From: DSUN01 sp035527715
GTDB lineage: Bacteria; Planctomycetota; PUPC01; DSUN01
NCBI GenBank assembly: GCA_035527715.1
Contig: DATKZY010000120.1
Coordinates: forward strand, 1-29,290
DNA: 29,290 nt
Direction: 5' to 3'
The notes below the pieces were generated by a model. That model ran no database searches. It saw nothing but the letters and a program-made list of their open reading frames with translations, and was not told the origin of the DNA. The position numbers and the translations under genes are program-made. Shown here piece after piece: positions 15,976-25,068 of this stretch (within the stretch, counting starts at the first letter, position 1; the number at the start of each line of letters is the position of its first letter).

Positions 15976-16061
15976 CGGGGTCGTCAAGAGTTCAGCGGAT
16001 AGTGGGTATGGCCCCCAGTCCTGGCGCCTCCGGTTAGCGCCTGGCCCCGACCCTCCCCTAT

Positions 16062-16115
16062 CCCCTCCCTGGCAGGGAGGGGGGGGCGGACCCCTCTCCC
16101 TCGCAGGGAGAGGGG
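16062..16115. repeat. Two C/T-rich palindromes
   Basis: A 10-bp-arm palindrome centred in CCCTCCCTGGCAGGGAGGG (16062-16082) is followed by an 11-bp stem with a CGC loop (16091-16115, CCCTCTCCCT and AGGGAGAGGG). A purine-rich GAGGGTGAGGGTGAGA stretch follows. These lie where the transglutaminase-like remnant loses similarity. Confidence 0.6.
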
Positions 16116-16194
16116 AGGGTGAGGGTGAGAGCCGGGGAACTTCGGAAGCGTTACCAGAATCAGGGGCCATGCTCGCGGATGCTGGGTGCGTGTG

Positions 16195-16778
16195 ATCTCC
16201 TGCGGCCAGATGGTGGAACGCGAACGCCGGTCGGTCGTGGGCGGCACCTTGTAGAGTTCCGCCATTTTGTCCGGCGGGCGGTCGGGCAGGTAGTAGGGCG
16301 TCGAGGGGTTCTGCTGGCGGCTCACGAGCGTGGGGTCGGCGAGGCACTCCGCGTGGCTGGCGATGGCGGCCTGGTGCGGCGGGTGTCGGCGGTGGAATGC
16401 CTGGAGGTCGCCGTCGAGCAGGTGCCAGCCGCCGTCGTAGAACACCTCGGCGGCCTCGTGCTCCTTGAGGTTGGCGATGCGCGCGTCGGCGAACCCTGCC
16501 GCCTTGTAGAGCACGGCCATCAGGTCGGCCGTCAGGCCGCAGATCGACCAGCCGAAGCAGTTGAAGATCTTCAGCGGGTCCCACACGAAGTGGTCGGTGA
16601 GCCGCTCGACGGGCGGGCAGGAGTGGTAGAGCCCCTCCTGCTTGTCCACGAACAACTCCCAGATGGCGATCGCGAGGTCCTGCCCCGTCTTGCCCGCGAG
16701 GCGCGGGCTGGCGAAGAGGGCCTTCAGGCTGCTGAAGTCGGTCGCGTGAGGCGACGTGACGCGCGGCGAGATAACCAC
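16195..16778 (-). pseudogene. Decayed transglutaminase-like gene
   Basis: The minus-strand frame from GTG 16778 (GGAGGAT 8 nt upstream) begins VISPRVTSPHATDFSSL and continues with a transglutaminase-like core: Cys in FGWSICGLTADLM, His in LKEHEAAEVFYDGGWHLLDGD, and the following Asp. It has no signal peptide, although the sequence reads like the mature part of an exported protein. After YYLPDRPPDKMAELYK the frame becomes Ser/Pro/Arg-rich and reads into the palindromic repeats, stopping at 15984. A different minus frame reads AFAFHHLAAGDHTHP just after that point, which suggests a frameshift. I call it a pseudogene. A short functional protein cannot be excluded, since the ribosome site looks good. 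Confidence 0.55.
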
Positions 16779-16858
16779 GACTGGATATCCTCCGAATAGC
16801 GCTGGCCACTGATCCCTACCACACACGTGCTGGGAAGTCAACGCGGCTGTGGCGAAGG

Positions 16859-16887
16859 TTGAAGCCGGGCCGCGGCGCGCGTATAAT
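16859..16887 (+). promoter_or_regulatory. Strong sigma70-like promoter
   Basis: TTGAAG at 16859-16864, a 17-bp spacer and a consensus TATAAT at 16882-16887, placed 60 bp before the start codon of the exported protein at 16948. Confidence 0.65.
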
Positions 16888-16947
16888 CCGGTCGGCGGGG
16901 GGCGATGCCCCGCTGGGCTGCCGGCAGAAGGTCGGAGGAGTGCGGAG

Positions 16948-17745
16948 ATGACATGGCGGGCCTCAGGCGCCTTGCTCGTTGCCATTGCCATGACGCTCTG
17001 GGTGGGTGCCGCGGAGGCGCTGCCCGTTGACAGCGGCGGAGCTGCCCTCGAGTTCGACGGCCCGCCGACCATCACCGGCCTGAAGTGCACCGTGAAAGGC
17101 CCGCCCACGGAGCCGACGAGGCTCCTGGGCTATCTCGACCACTTCGTGCTCGCGGTGAAGCTGAAGCCCCGTCAGGCCGCGGGCGGCCAGGCGGGGGGAC
17201 TCCGCATGGCGGCCTGGTTCGGGCGCCTGGCCGAGGGCCAGCTCGACGCGAAGTTTCAGAATCCCGACGACCGCGGCAGGCCCTATCAGATCGAGGACGC
17301 GTCGGGCACCCTGGTGCCGCCGCAACAGCAGGAGAACCAGACGGCCATCGCCTTCCACCCCGAGCCGTCGAACAAGACGAGGGACCGCGCCAACCTCTCG
17401 AAGGGCATCGGCGGCAGGCCCGTGCCGTTGGTCCCCGCGGCGGCGGGCGCCACGACGCTCTACTCCACCATGCACCAGCGCTTCTCCTACAGCCTCGTGG
17501 CGGTTGTGGCGGAGCACGCCGCCAAGTATGGCGCGCGGTACTCCCTCGACCAGCTCGGCAAGCTGCCGCGTGGCATCTACCGCCTGCGTCTGCCCTACAC
17601 GGTCGCCCTGATTGACGGCGAGAAGCGCGTCGTCGGCGTCGTGCACGGCGACGCGGTGCTCAAGCTCGACCTCTCGGCAGCGAATCGGGAGGCCACGATC
17701 CAGAGCTTCAAGGGCAGCGGCGCCCCGCTGGTGCCCTTCGAGTAG
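16948..17745 (+). CDS. Exported protein of unknown function
   Basis: A 265-residue protein that I do not recognise. ATG 16948 has GGAGGAG 7 nt upstream and a consensus promoter 60 bp before it. Residues 1-25 are a signal peptide (hydrophobic ALLVAIAMTLWVGAAEA). The mature part starts with a beta-rich region (EFDGPPTITGLKCTVKG, HFVLAVKLKP) and has a polar Gln/Asn-rich middle. It ends with another likely beta region (GIYRLRLPYTVALIDGEKRVVGVVHGDAVLKLDL). There is a single Cys after the signal and no obvious catalytic motif. A periplasmic or surface beta-sandwich is a reasonable guess only. The next reading frame starts almost at once but appears to be a gene remnant. Confidence 0.75.
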   Translation: MTWRASGALLVAIAMTLWVGAAEALPVDSGGAALEFDGPPTITGLKCTVKGPPTEPTRLLGYLDHFVLAVKLKPRQAAGGQAGGLRMAAWFGRLAEGQLDAKFQNPDDRGRPYQIEDASGTLVPPQQQENQTAIAFHPEPSNKTRDRANLSKGIGGRPVPLVPAAAGATTLYSTMHQRFSYSLVAVVAEHAAKYGARYSLDQLGKLPRGIYRLRLPYTVALIDGEKRVVGVVHGDAVLKLDLSAANREATIQSFKGSGAPLVPFE

Positions 17746-17746
17746 C

Positions 17747-17890
17747 CGAGCCGCCAAGCAGCGGTCAGCGGAATTCGAAAGGCGGACGCTCTACCTTGCC
17801 ACGGATGACCTGCTGCTCCAGCGCGGGCCGCGTGTCCGTGAGATCAGGATTGTCGATCCGCCCAGCTTCATTCGTGAGGCACTGACATGA
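17747..17890 (+). pseudogene. Truncated first gene of a small coupled pair
   Basis: The frame from 17747 ends in RTLYLATDDLLLQRGPRVREIRIVDPPSFIREALT and stops at 17888-17890, overlapping the next start codon as ATGA. It has no ATG or GTG start or ribosome site of its own, and about 45 codons are left. The coupled overlap shows it was once the upstream partner of the 72-residue gene. The N-terminus seems deleted, perhaps when this DNA joined the preceding gene. Function unknown. Confidence 0.5.
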
Positions 17891-18105
17891 GCACCGACAC
17901 AGAGATCAGAGTCAAGGGATTGAAGGCGCTTAGTGACGCCCTTGGCCCAGTAGAGGCGGAGCGATTCGTCAGCCTGCTCTTGCGCGAGCCATTCGACTAC
18001 ACAAAGTGGCGCCGGGACCTCTGGGCCGACAAGTCCGTCGAGGAGATCAGCAAGGCCGCCATGCGACGCCGCAAGGCGGCTCGCCGAAGCAGAGCGAACC
18101 GGTGA
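17887..18105 (+). CDS. Small conserved-looking hypothetical protein
   Basis: A 72-residue protein starting at ATG 17887, inside the ATGA overlap with the truncated upstream frame, so translation was probably coupled. It reads KGLKALSDALGPVEAERFVSLLLREPFDYTKWRRDLW, then SVEEISKAAMRRRKAARRSR, which suggests a compact helical protein with a basic tail. There is no signal peptide or membrane segment. Its size, basic end and coupled partner fit an antitoxin or a small regulatory protein, but no catalytic or DNA-binding motif proves it. With the partner truncated it may now be an orphan. The next gene, a DUF2971 protein, is convergent 62 bp away. Confidence 0.6.
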   Translation: MSTDTEIRVKGLKALSDALGPVEAERFVSLLLREPFDYTKWRRDLWADKSVEEISKAAMRRRKAARRSRANR

Positions 18106-18167
18106 AGGGAGCTTCCTCAGGAGGCACTGAACTTCAGGCTTCCACCTGACGCTGTTCCCGTACGCTC

Positions 18168-18962
18168 CTAGCCGCTCGCCTTGATCTTGATTCCGTACTC
18201 GGATAATCTCGAGCTCGCTTGGAGCACAGCCATCGGTGTTGGGTGCGCGGCGACCCACTGAAGGACGCGTTGTCGGTTATTGGCCGAGATTCTGGCGCCG
18301 AGTATCACGGACGTGAGTACGCCGACAGGCAGAGATTCCCGACCAGGGCCCTTGGCTCTCCCTATGCGCCACTCTCGTTCGTACTTCCACCGATTCGACT
18401 TCGTGAAGACCATGATCTGCGCCTTCTCTCCAGGGCGCGCCCGAACGAACGGGTTCACCTCAGGAAACGAATCCTGGTAATTCACCTTGCATGCTCGGGC
18501 GAAGAAACCTACATGCTCCCGGCGGCTCCCTGCGAACTCCAGGCAGATGCCTTGGTGCTTGTCGGCGTAGTGTGACCACATGACGATGTCGTCGTTGGCC
18601 TCCGTGAGGCAGAATACGCCAATCTGGTTACGTATGTCTCGTATCTGCTCAAGGAGGAGAGATTCCCAAGCGGCCAGTTCGCGGCGTCGGCTGGGCCCAA
18701 ACATCTTCTTGGTCTGGTGTTCCACTTCACGGTCAGGGAGTTGCGGGTGGTGGTGTTTCAGACCCTCTCGGAAGAAGTCCATCTTCTCCTGCAGCGAGGC
18801 ATCCGACTTGAGCACGAATTGGCAGTCGAACGGATCGTTGAAACTCGCTGGGGTTGAGAACCAGATCTCGTTCTTCAGGAAGATTTCGCTCGTATGCTTC
18901 AGGTCCTCCTCTGTAGCGAGGGACCTATACTTGAAAAGCTTGTGTGCAACCGGTCGCGACAT
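18168..18962 (-). CDS. DUF2971 family protein
   Basis: A 264-residue cytoplasmic protein. The start at 18962 (MSRPVAHKLFKYR) has GGAAGG 8 nt upstream and the protein begins at the family's usual point; the longer frame adds only Arg/Gly-rich noise. It carries the DUF2971 signature in order: FKYRSL, IWFSTPASFNDPFDCQF, FCLTEANDDIVMWSHYADKHQGICLEF, then KYEREWRI. This family is widespread in bacteria, often in variable or defence-associated regions, with no established biochemical role. Base composition is visibly lower in G+C than the neighbouring DUF4091 gene, and the gene sits beside a broken small-gene pair, which suggests recent acquisition. No clear promoter was found in the 157 bp upstream. 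Confidence 0.85.
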   Translation of the reverse strand: MSRPVAHKLFKYRSLATEEDLKHTSEIFLKNEIWFSTPASFNDPFDCQFVLKSDASLQEKMDFFREGLKHHHPQLPDREVEHQTKKMFGPSRRRELAAWESLLLEQIRDIRNQIGVFCLTEANDDIVMWSHYADKHQGICLEFAGSRREHVGFFARACKVNYQDSFPEVNPFVRARPGEKAQIMVFTKSNRWKYEREWRIGRAKGPGRESLPVGVLTSVILGARISANNRQRVLQWVAAHPTPMAVLQASSRLSEYGIKIKASG

Positions 18963-19077
18963 TGTCACATCCTTCCAGGACATCGAGCCCGGCCATGGCG
19001 TGCCCCCCTTCTCCCGAGCCATGGGTCGCAGGCGTAGGTGACGAAACCGGCCACGCACGACTGGCCGCACGTCATCA

Positions 19078-19109
19078 CCCTCCCACAAGTACTGGGGCCT
19101 CCGGGAGGG
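19078..19109 (-). terminator. Possible terminator of the DUF4091 gene
   Basis: CCCTCCC (19078-19084) and GGGAGGG (19103-19109) form a 7-bp stem with an 18-nt loop, beginning 11 nt after the DUF4091 stop codon on the minus strand. There is no T-tract. Confidence 0.35.
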
Positions 19110-19119
19110 AACTGGTCAC

Positions 19120-21984
19120 TCAATCAATGCCCAGGAGCAGAACGTCGTCCACGAGGAGTTGGCAGTCCCCATCCCCCGGCTTGCCGGCGCCGAGGAAGAG
19201 GTCGTCGAGGGCGTCGCCGGGGGCCATCTTCGCGGCGGAGCCGTCCTTGCGGCGGAAGTCGCGGGTGAGGTCGAGGGTGGCCTCGGCCCACTTGCCGACC
19301 TCGGGCGCGGCGAGGCGATAGGCGTAGTTGTCGCCCTGGGTGAGGTCGAAGGCCATGATCTCGATGGGGCCAGGCTTGCTGACGAAGTAGCGGAGCTTGA
19401 GCCACGTGGTCGTCGCCGCGCGGGCGTGGTCGGTGCGGATGCCGACCCGCAGGAAGCGGGCGTGATACTTGTTCTTCGCGTCGCCCGCGAGGGCCCGCTT
19501 GCTACCCGCCGGAACGTTCTCGGTAACGACCTCGCCATCCCAGTCGCCGTCGGCCTCGAAGTCCTGCTTGAAGAGGATGCGCTGGGGCCAGAGGGAGGCC
19601 CATTGCTCGTCGGAGAGCGGGGTGGCTTTGAGGGCCTCGCAGGCCTTGATGTGGCGCTCGCGGAGCATCTTGCGGCGGCGAGCGGTTTCCCTGGCAATGC
19701 GGACTTCGGCGGCCTTCGCCAGCGAATAGGCGCCGGCGTCCCACTTCTCGGTGAGGGGCAGGACGGCTGTGAAGCGAGCGATGAGGTCGCCCAACGCCTC
19801 GCGGCGGGCGAGGAGCTTGTCGGCATCCAGGCAGTACCTGGTGAAGCCGGCCACCATATCGTCGTCCACCTTCAGGAGCTTTTCGGCCTCGGCGATGAGG
19901 TCGCGGTGTCGCTCGGCGTGTTTGCGGTGGCGGAGGGCCTCGACGCAGTCGCGGAGGACCATGTGGCTCTCCCAGTCCTCGATGCCGTCGCGGATGGCCT
20001 CGAAGCGGAGGCCCGAGAGCGGGCCGGGGTAGAAGAGCATGCCGTCGCCATTGCTCGGCCAGCCGCGGCTCCAGCCGTCCGCCTGCCACTTCGAGTTGGG
20101 ATACCGCTCGGCGGGGTCCTTCGGGTAGTTGCGTTCCCAGATGTTGTAGCAGTAGTACTCGAAGCCCGTGACGCCGTACTTCCAGGTCATCCAGAAGTAC
20201 ACGCGGCCGATGACGGGCGGGTATTCCATCTGGACGTTCGGATGCGGGTAGTGGGGGCCGGCGGCGACGTACCAGTAGAACTCCTCGCCGCGCTCCTGGG
20301 ATTCGCGGATGAGGCGAGTGCCGTCTTCCTCGAGGCTATAGACCTTGCTCCCGCCGCCAGTCTGGGGGTCGTAGATGTCAATGTAGTCGAGCAGCTCGGG
20401 GCGGGGGAAACTGCCGCCGATCATCACCAGGGCGCCGGGCAGGTGGGCGTGGACGAGGTCGGCCAGGCGGTGCATGGTGTCCCACTTGTTCGTCTCGTCG
20501 CCGATGTAGACGAGTGCGTGGTCGAGTGCGCCGAGCTTCTTCACGGCCTCGTAGCGCCCCTTGAGCTGCTCCATCTCGGTGTCGGAGCCGCGGAAGTTGC
20601 CGCTGAGGTAAATTGTGTTCATCCCCCGCTTGAGGCAGTGCTCCATATCGGCCCGCGGCGACAGAATGGGGATGTATTGCTCGGTCGGGGCGAAGCGATG
20701 GTCGAGGAGGAAGTCGTAGTACTTGCGGCGGACCTCGTCGTTGAAGTCCTTGCCGTGGAACCGCGTGACGTTGTCGTAGACGAACTGCCCCATCGTGTGG
20801 AAGTTCCACTTCTCGGGGATGGCGTAGGGCCAGACCTTGACCTCGAGAGAGAGCTCCGTCGGCTTCGCGTTGTCGGCCTGGGCGGTGATTGTGCCGCGGT
20901 AGACGCCCGCCGCGGTGTCGGGCCGCGTGCGGACGCGGAAGTAGAAGGGCGTGTGGACGTGGCGCTTGACGGTGGTCGGCTTGAAAGGGACGAGCGGGTC
21001 CACGATGTCGTAGAGCTTGCCGCGGAAGAAGACGTCGCGGGTCTTCCAATTGGGGCGGAGCTTGTACCAGTCCTCGATGAAGCACTCGATGTCGGCGGCG
21101 GGGATGGCCTTGCCGCCGTCGCCCTTCAGATCGGTCCACGTGAAGCGCACGTCTTCCAGGGTTTCGAAGAAGGGATAGATGATGACCTGGAAGCCCTCGA
21201 ACTCGTTGGCGGCCATCGAGAGCTTGTGGCTCGTGCCGTAGCTGCCGCGGTAGCCGAAGCGGGTCGAGCGGTCGCAGACGCGTGCCTGGCCGTGGGTCAT
21301 TCCGACCAGATAGTCGTGTTCGAGTGGGGCGAGCTCGAGGATGAGCCTGGGGCGGGCCTCAGCCTTCTCGTGGGTTGCCGAGGGAATGTCAATCTCCCAC
21401 GTGCTCTTCGAGCGGCCGCCGTCGGCCGGGTCGGTGGGGATGAGCACGACGCCCTTGTTGGCGGCGGGGTTCTTGAGCCACTTCTCGGCGAGGGGCGTGA
21501 TGTTGAACTCGATCCACTTTCCGCCTTCGGGCACGCCGAGGGGGAGCCAGGGGAAGTTGTTCCAGCCCTGGTGCGGCGGGGCGAACAGCTCGACGGAATC
21601 CACGGCGCCGAGCCTGCGGCCGTTGTCGTAGTCGGTCAGCTCATCGAAGGCCGCGACCTGGCCGTCGGCCTCGTGGCAGAAGATTTCGGTGTAGAAGTTG
21701 GGCTTCTCGGCCTTCGGCAGGAAGAGGCAGAGGCGGGCGCGGGCGAGCCGTGTGCCGGCCATCTCCTTCGGCAGCTCGAAGCGGATGCGGAAGCGGTTGT
21801 GCGCGCCGCGGAGGAAGAGGTGGCTGGCGTCCTCGACGGGTTTCGTGCCCTTGCCCCAGTGCGTGGCGGTCGTACAGCCGCTGTAGCCGTCGAGGCCCTG
21901 CTGAATCACCCTGGCGGCGCCGGCCACGCTCAGGCAGGCGCCGAGATCTACTGCAAAGGCCAGGAGGATTGCCTTGTCGCCCAT
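19120..21984 (-). CDS. Large exported DUF4091 protein, probable glycan-active enzyme
   Basis: A 954-residue protein. The start at 21984 (MGDKAILLAFAVDLGACLSVAGAARV) gives a signal peptide with GGGGAG 6 nt upstream. An earlier ATG at 22011 overlaps a 9-bp tandem repeat and is less likely. In order: an N-terminal DNRLRE-like beta-sandwich (about 30-220), a long middle region leading into a TIM-barrel-like part (about 390-640), and the DUF4091 signature NGDGMLFYPG followed by LRFEAIRDGIEDWE (about 643-670). An Arg/Glu-rich helical stretch (about 760-810) and a C-terminal jelly-roll that ends VDDVLLLG complete it. DUF4091 proteins resemble glycoside hydrolases but few are characterised. The gene lies 61 bp behind the SGNH-CBM9 gene on the same strand and is probably in the same operon. 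Confidence 0.88.
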   Translation of the reverse strand: MGDKAILLAFAVDLGACLSVAGAARVIQQGLDGYSGCTTATHWGKGTKPVEDASHLFLRGAHNRFRIRFELPKEMAGTRLARARLCLFLPKAEKPNFYTEIFCHEADGQVAAFDELTDYDNGRRLGAVDSVELFAPPHQGWNNFPWLPLGVPEGGKWIEFNITPLAEKWLKNPAANKGVVLIPTDPADGGRSKSTWEIDIPSATHEKAEARPRLILELAPLEHDYLVGMTHGQARVCDRSTRFGYRGSYGTSHKLSMAANEFEGFQVIIYPFFETLEDVRFTWTDLKGDGGKAIPAADIECFIEDWYKLRPNWKTRDVFFRGKLYDIVDPLVPFKPTTVKRHVHTPFYFRVRTRPDTAAGVYRGTITAQADNAKPTELSLEVKVWPYAIPEKWNFHTMGQFVYDNVTRFHGKDFNDEVRRKYYDFLLDHRFAPTEQYIPILSPRADMEHCLKRGMNTIYLSGNFRGSDTEMEQLKGRYEAVKKLGALDHALVYIGDETNKWDTMHRLADLVHAHLPGALVMIGGSFPRPELLDYIDIYDPQTGGGSKVYSLEEDGTRLIRESQERGEEFYWYVAAGPHYPHPNVQMEYPPVIGRVYFWMTWKYGVTGFEYYCYNIWERNYPKDPAERYPNSKWQADGWSRGWPSNGDGMLFYPGPLSGLRFEAIRDGIEDWESHMVLRDCVEALRHRKHAERHRDLIAEAEKLLKVDDDMVAGFTRYCLDADKLLARREALGDLIARFTAVLPLTEKWDAGAYSLAKAAEVRIARETARRRKMLRERHIKACEALKATPLSDEQWASLWPQRILFKQDFEADGDWDGEVVTENVPAGSKRALAGDAKNKYHARFLRVGIRTDHARAATTTWLKLRYFVSKPGPIEIMAFDLTQGDNYAYRLAAPEVGKWAEATLDLTRDFRRKDGSAAKMAPGDALDDLFLGAGKPGDGDCQLLVDDVLLLGID

Positions 21985-22002
21985 GGCGCGCTCCCCGGAG
22001 GA

Positions 22003-22038
22003 ATGGGACATATGGGACGGATGGGACCTATGGGACCG
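22003..22038. repeat. 9-bp tandem repeat, four units
   Basis: ATGGGACAT, ATGGGACGG, ATGGGACCT and ATGGGACCG lie head to tail in the 61-bp gap between the SGNH-CBM9 stop codon and the DUF4091 start codon. The array takes up more than half of this gap. Confidence 0.75.
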
Positions 22039-22045
22039 CCCGACC

Positions 22046-23530
<1,485 letters not shown>

Positions 23531-23571
23531 CGTCTTGCCCTTTGAGTGATGGATCGGGTTGCGCCTGCGGC

Positions 23572-23601
23572 ATTCTAGCGCGTCCGCCGCCTGCGCCGCA
23601 A
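23572..23601 (-). promoter_or_regulatory. Sigma70-like promoter for the SGNH-CBM9 gene
   Basis: On the minus strand, TTGCGG (23601-23596), an 18-bp spacer and TAGAAT (23577-23572), about 40 nt upstream of the start codon at 23530. Confidence 0.45.
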
Positions 23602-23748
23602 CCAGCCCAAGTCTGACAATCCCCTGAACGGCTCCTGCGAATGCCGCCGACGCCGCAACCCGAAGGGACGCCGCGACTTCTGGCCGCAGGCTGCGTCGTT
23701 CGTCTCTCCCCTGGAGGTGGTACACGCTGGGCGGAGGCTCCGCGGCTC

Positions 23749-23789
23749 CCATCTCGACCATCCTGCCCCCCACGAAGAGGTCGAGATGG
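23749..23789 (-). terminator. Hairpin after the URO-D-like gene
   Basis: CCATCTCGACC (23749-23759) and GGTCGAGATGG (23779-23789) are perfect 11-bp complements around a 19-nt loop, 60 nt past the URO-D-like stop codon on the minus strand. There is no T-tract. The rest of the 319-bp gap 23531-23849 holds the SGNH promoter and no gene. Confidence 0.4.
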
Positions 23790-23849
23790 CAGCAGCAAAC
23801 CGGGGGCATCTCAGCACAATGTGCAATTTGCGGGTGGAGCCGGGCATCA

Positions 23850-24875
23850 TCAGCGTTTCCTGTATCCGCGGTAGGCGTCGAGGCAGGCGACGACGTTTTC
23901 GAGGGGGCAGTTGGCGGGAATGTGGTTGCCGACGGCGAAGAAGTAGCCGGGGCAGTCGCGCCCCTTGTCCATCACGCGGCGGACCTCGGCTCGGACCTCG
24001 CGCGGGGTGCCGAAGGTGAGCACGCGGCAGTCGGCGTTGCCGATGATGACGTGGGTCTGGCCGTAGTGCTTCACGATGTAGTCCAGGTCGGTCAGCGGTT
24101 CGAAGATGAACCCGTCGGCGCCCGCCTCGGCCAGATCGTCCACGAACTCGGTGAAATCGCCATCGGAGCAGAAGAGGACTTTCTTGCCCGCGCGCTTCAC
24201 GATGTCCCAGAGGCGCTTGAGGTTAGGGAAGAGGACGCTGCGGTACCACGAGGGGTGGATGAAGGCGCCCTGGGTCCAGACCATGTCGTCGTGGGTGAGG
24301 ATGACCTCGGCGTCGGTGCGCGCCCAGGCCTGGTAGTAGACCTCGATGACATCGGTCCAACCGTTGAGCACGCGGGTGAAGCGGTCGCGGTCGAGGCCGG
24401 CCATGGTGAGGAGCGTTTCCCAGCCGAAGGCGGCGATGAGGAAGCTCATCTGCGTGCGGTAGGTGCCGCCGGGCCAGACGGCGAAGGGGAAGGTCTCGTG
24501 CTGGGCGCGGCGGTACCAGTCCTGGTACTTCGCCGCCTGCTCGTCGAGGTCGGGGACGCCGTATTCCTTTCGGGGGTCGAGGTTCAGGGCTTCCTCTGGG
24601 TCGGCGAAGCCGAGGTGACGCGAGTCCCTCTCCTGCTGGCGTTCGTGCCAGTAGGCCCGGCCCATGTCGGTCCAGCGGCCTGGGGGGTTCGGCCCGTCGG
24701 TGGACCAGATGAAGTCGAAGTCAAGGACTTCGGCGGCCCTGCGTCCGAGGTCGGGGTGGTCGGCGGGCAGCCCTGTGACCTTGGCCATGAAGTCCAGGTG
24801 GCTGATGTACTGGGTGTGGGGAATCTCGTCGGGCGCCTGGAGGCGGATGGCCGACATGCCGCGTTGATAGCTCAT
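23850..24875 (-). CDS. URO-D-like protein, not the heme enzyme
   Basis: A 341-residue cytoplasmic protein of the uroporphyrinogen decarboxylase superfamily (PF01208). The start at 24875 (MSYQRGMSA) has GGAGA 8 nt upstream. The C-terminal half has the superfamily pattern: VLFCSDGDFTEFVDDLAEAGADGFIFEP, then LDYIVKHYG, then VIIGNADCRVL. The N-terminal half lacks the conserved RxPxxPxWxMRQAG substrate motif of true HemE, so porphyrinogen decarboxylation is unlikely. Many paralogs of this kind occur in PVC bacteria. Some superfamily relatives are cobalamin- or methyl-transferring enzymes, but no cobalamin-binding partner is encoded here. It is divergent from the DUF6785-type membrane protein; each has a good promoter, and a shared regulon is likely. 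Confidence 0.85.
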   Translation of the reverse strand: MSYQRGMSAIRLQAPDEIPHTQYISHLDFMAKVTGLPADHPDLGRRAAEVLDFDFIWSTDGPNPPGRWTDMGRAYWHERQQERDSRHLGFADPEEALNLDPRKEYGVPDLDEQAAKYQDWYRRAQHETFPFAVWPGGTYRTQMSFLIAAFGWETLLTMAGLDRDRFTRVLNGWTDVIEVYYQAWARTDAEVILTHDDMVWTQGAFIHPSWYRSVLFPNLKRLWDIVKRAGKKVLFCSDGDFTEFVDDLAEAGADGFIFEPLTDLDYIVKHYGQTHVIIGNADCRVLTFGTPREVRAEVRRVMDKGRDCPGYFFAVGNHIPANCPLENVVACLDAYRGYRKR

Positions 24876-24903
24876 GGGGTGGTTCTCCGGTCCTCGCGGC
24901 GGC

Positions 24904-24932
24904 ATTGTACGAGGAGGGGCAAGGCGGGGCAA
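24904..24932 (-). promoter_or_regulatory. Sigma70-like promoter for the URO-D-like gene
   Basis: On the minus strand, TTGCCC (24932-24927), a 17-bp spacer and TACAAT (24909-24904), 28 nt before the start codon. Confidence 0.55.
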
Positions 24933-24985
24933 GTGGGGACTCGCGCTCCCGGGGCGGACCGGGGGCGCGGGAGCAGATATCCGCC

Positions 24986-25014
24986 TTGACATCCGCCGCC
25001 ACCAGGGGTAGGAT
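24986..25014 (+). promoter_or_regulatory. Strong sigma70-like promoter for the membrane-protein gene
   Basis: Consensus TTGACA at 24986-24991, a 17-bp spacer and TAGGAT at 25009-25014. The predicted start of transcription near 25021 is only about 6 nt before a GTG at 25027, which argues for initiation at ATG 25069. Confidence 0.65.
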
Positions 25015-25068
25015 GCGGCTCGGTGGGTGGGGGCTCCCGTCCGCGCCCTGCGATCGGTTGGGAAGGCC

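Noticed and set aside
15550..16002. Possible + strand gene of 150 codons
   Set aside because: It crosses the inverted repeat and the RHS remnant on the opposite strand, lacks a ribosome site and shows no family features.
23850..24875. True uroporphyrinogen decarboxylase (hemE)
   Set aside because: The N-terminal substrate-binding motif of HemE is missing and the context is not heme synthesis.
25027..25068. GTG start for the DUF6785-type protein
   Set aside because: It lies about 6 nt from the predicted transcription start and has no ribosome site; ATG 25069 has one.
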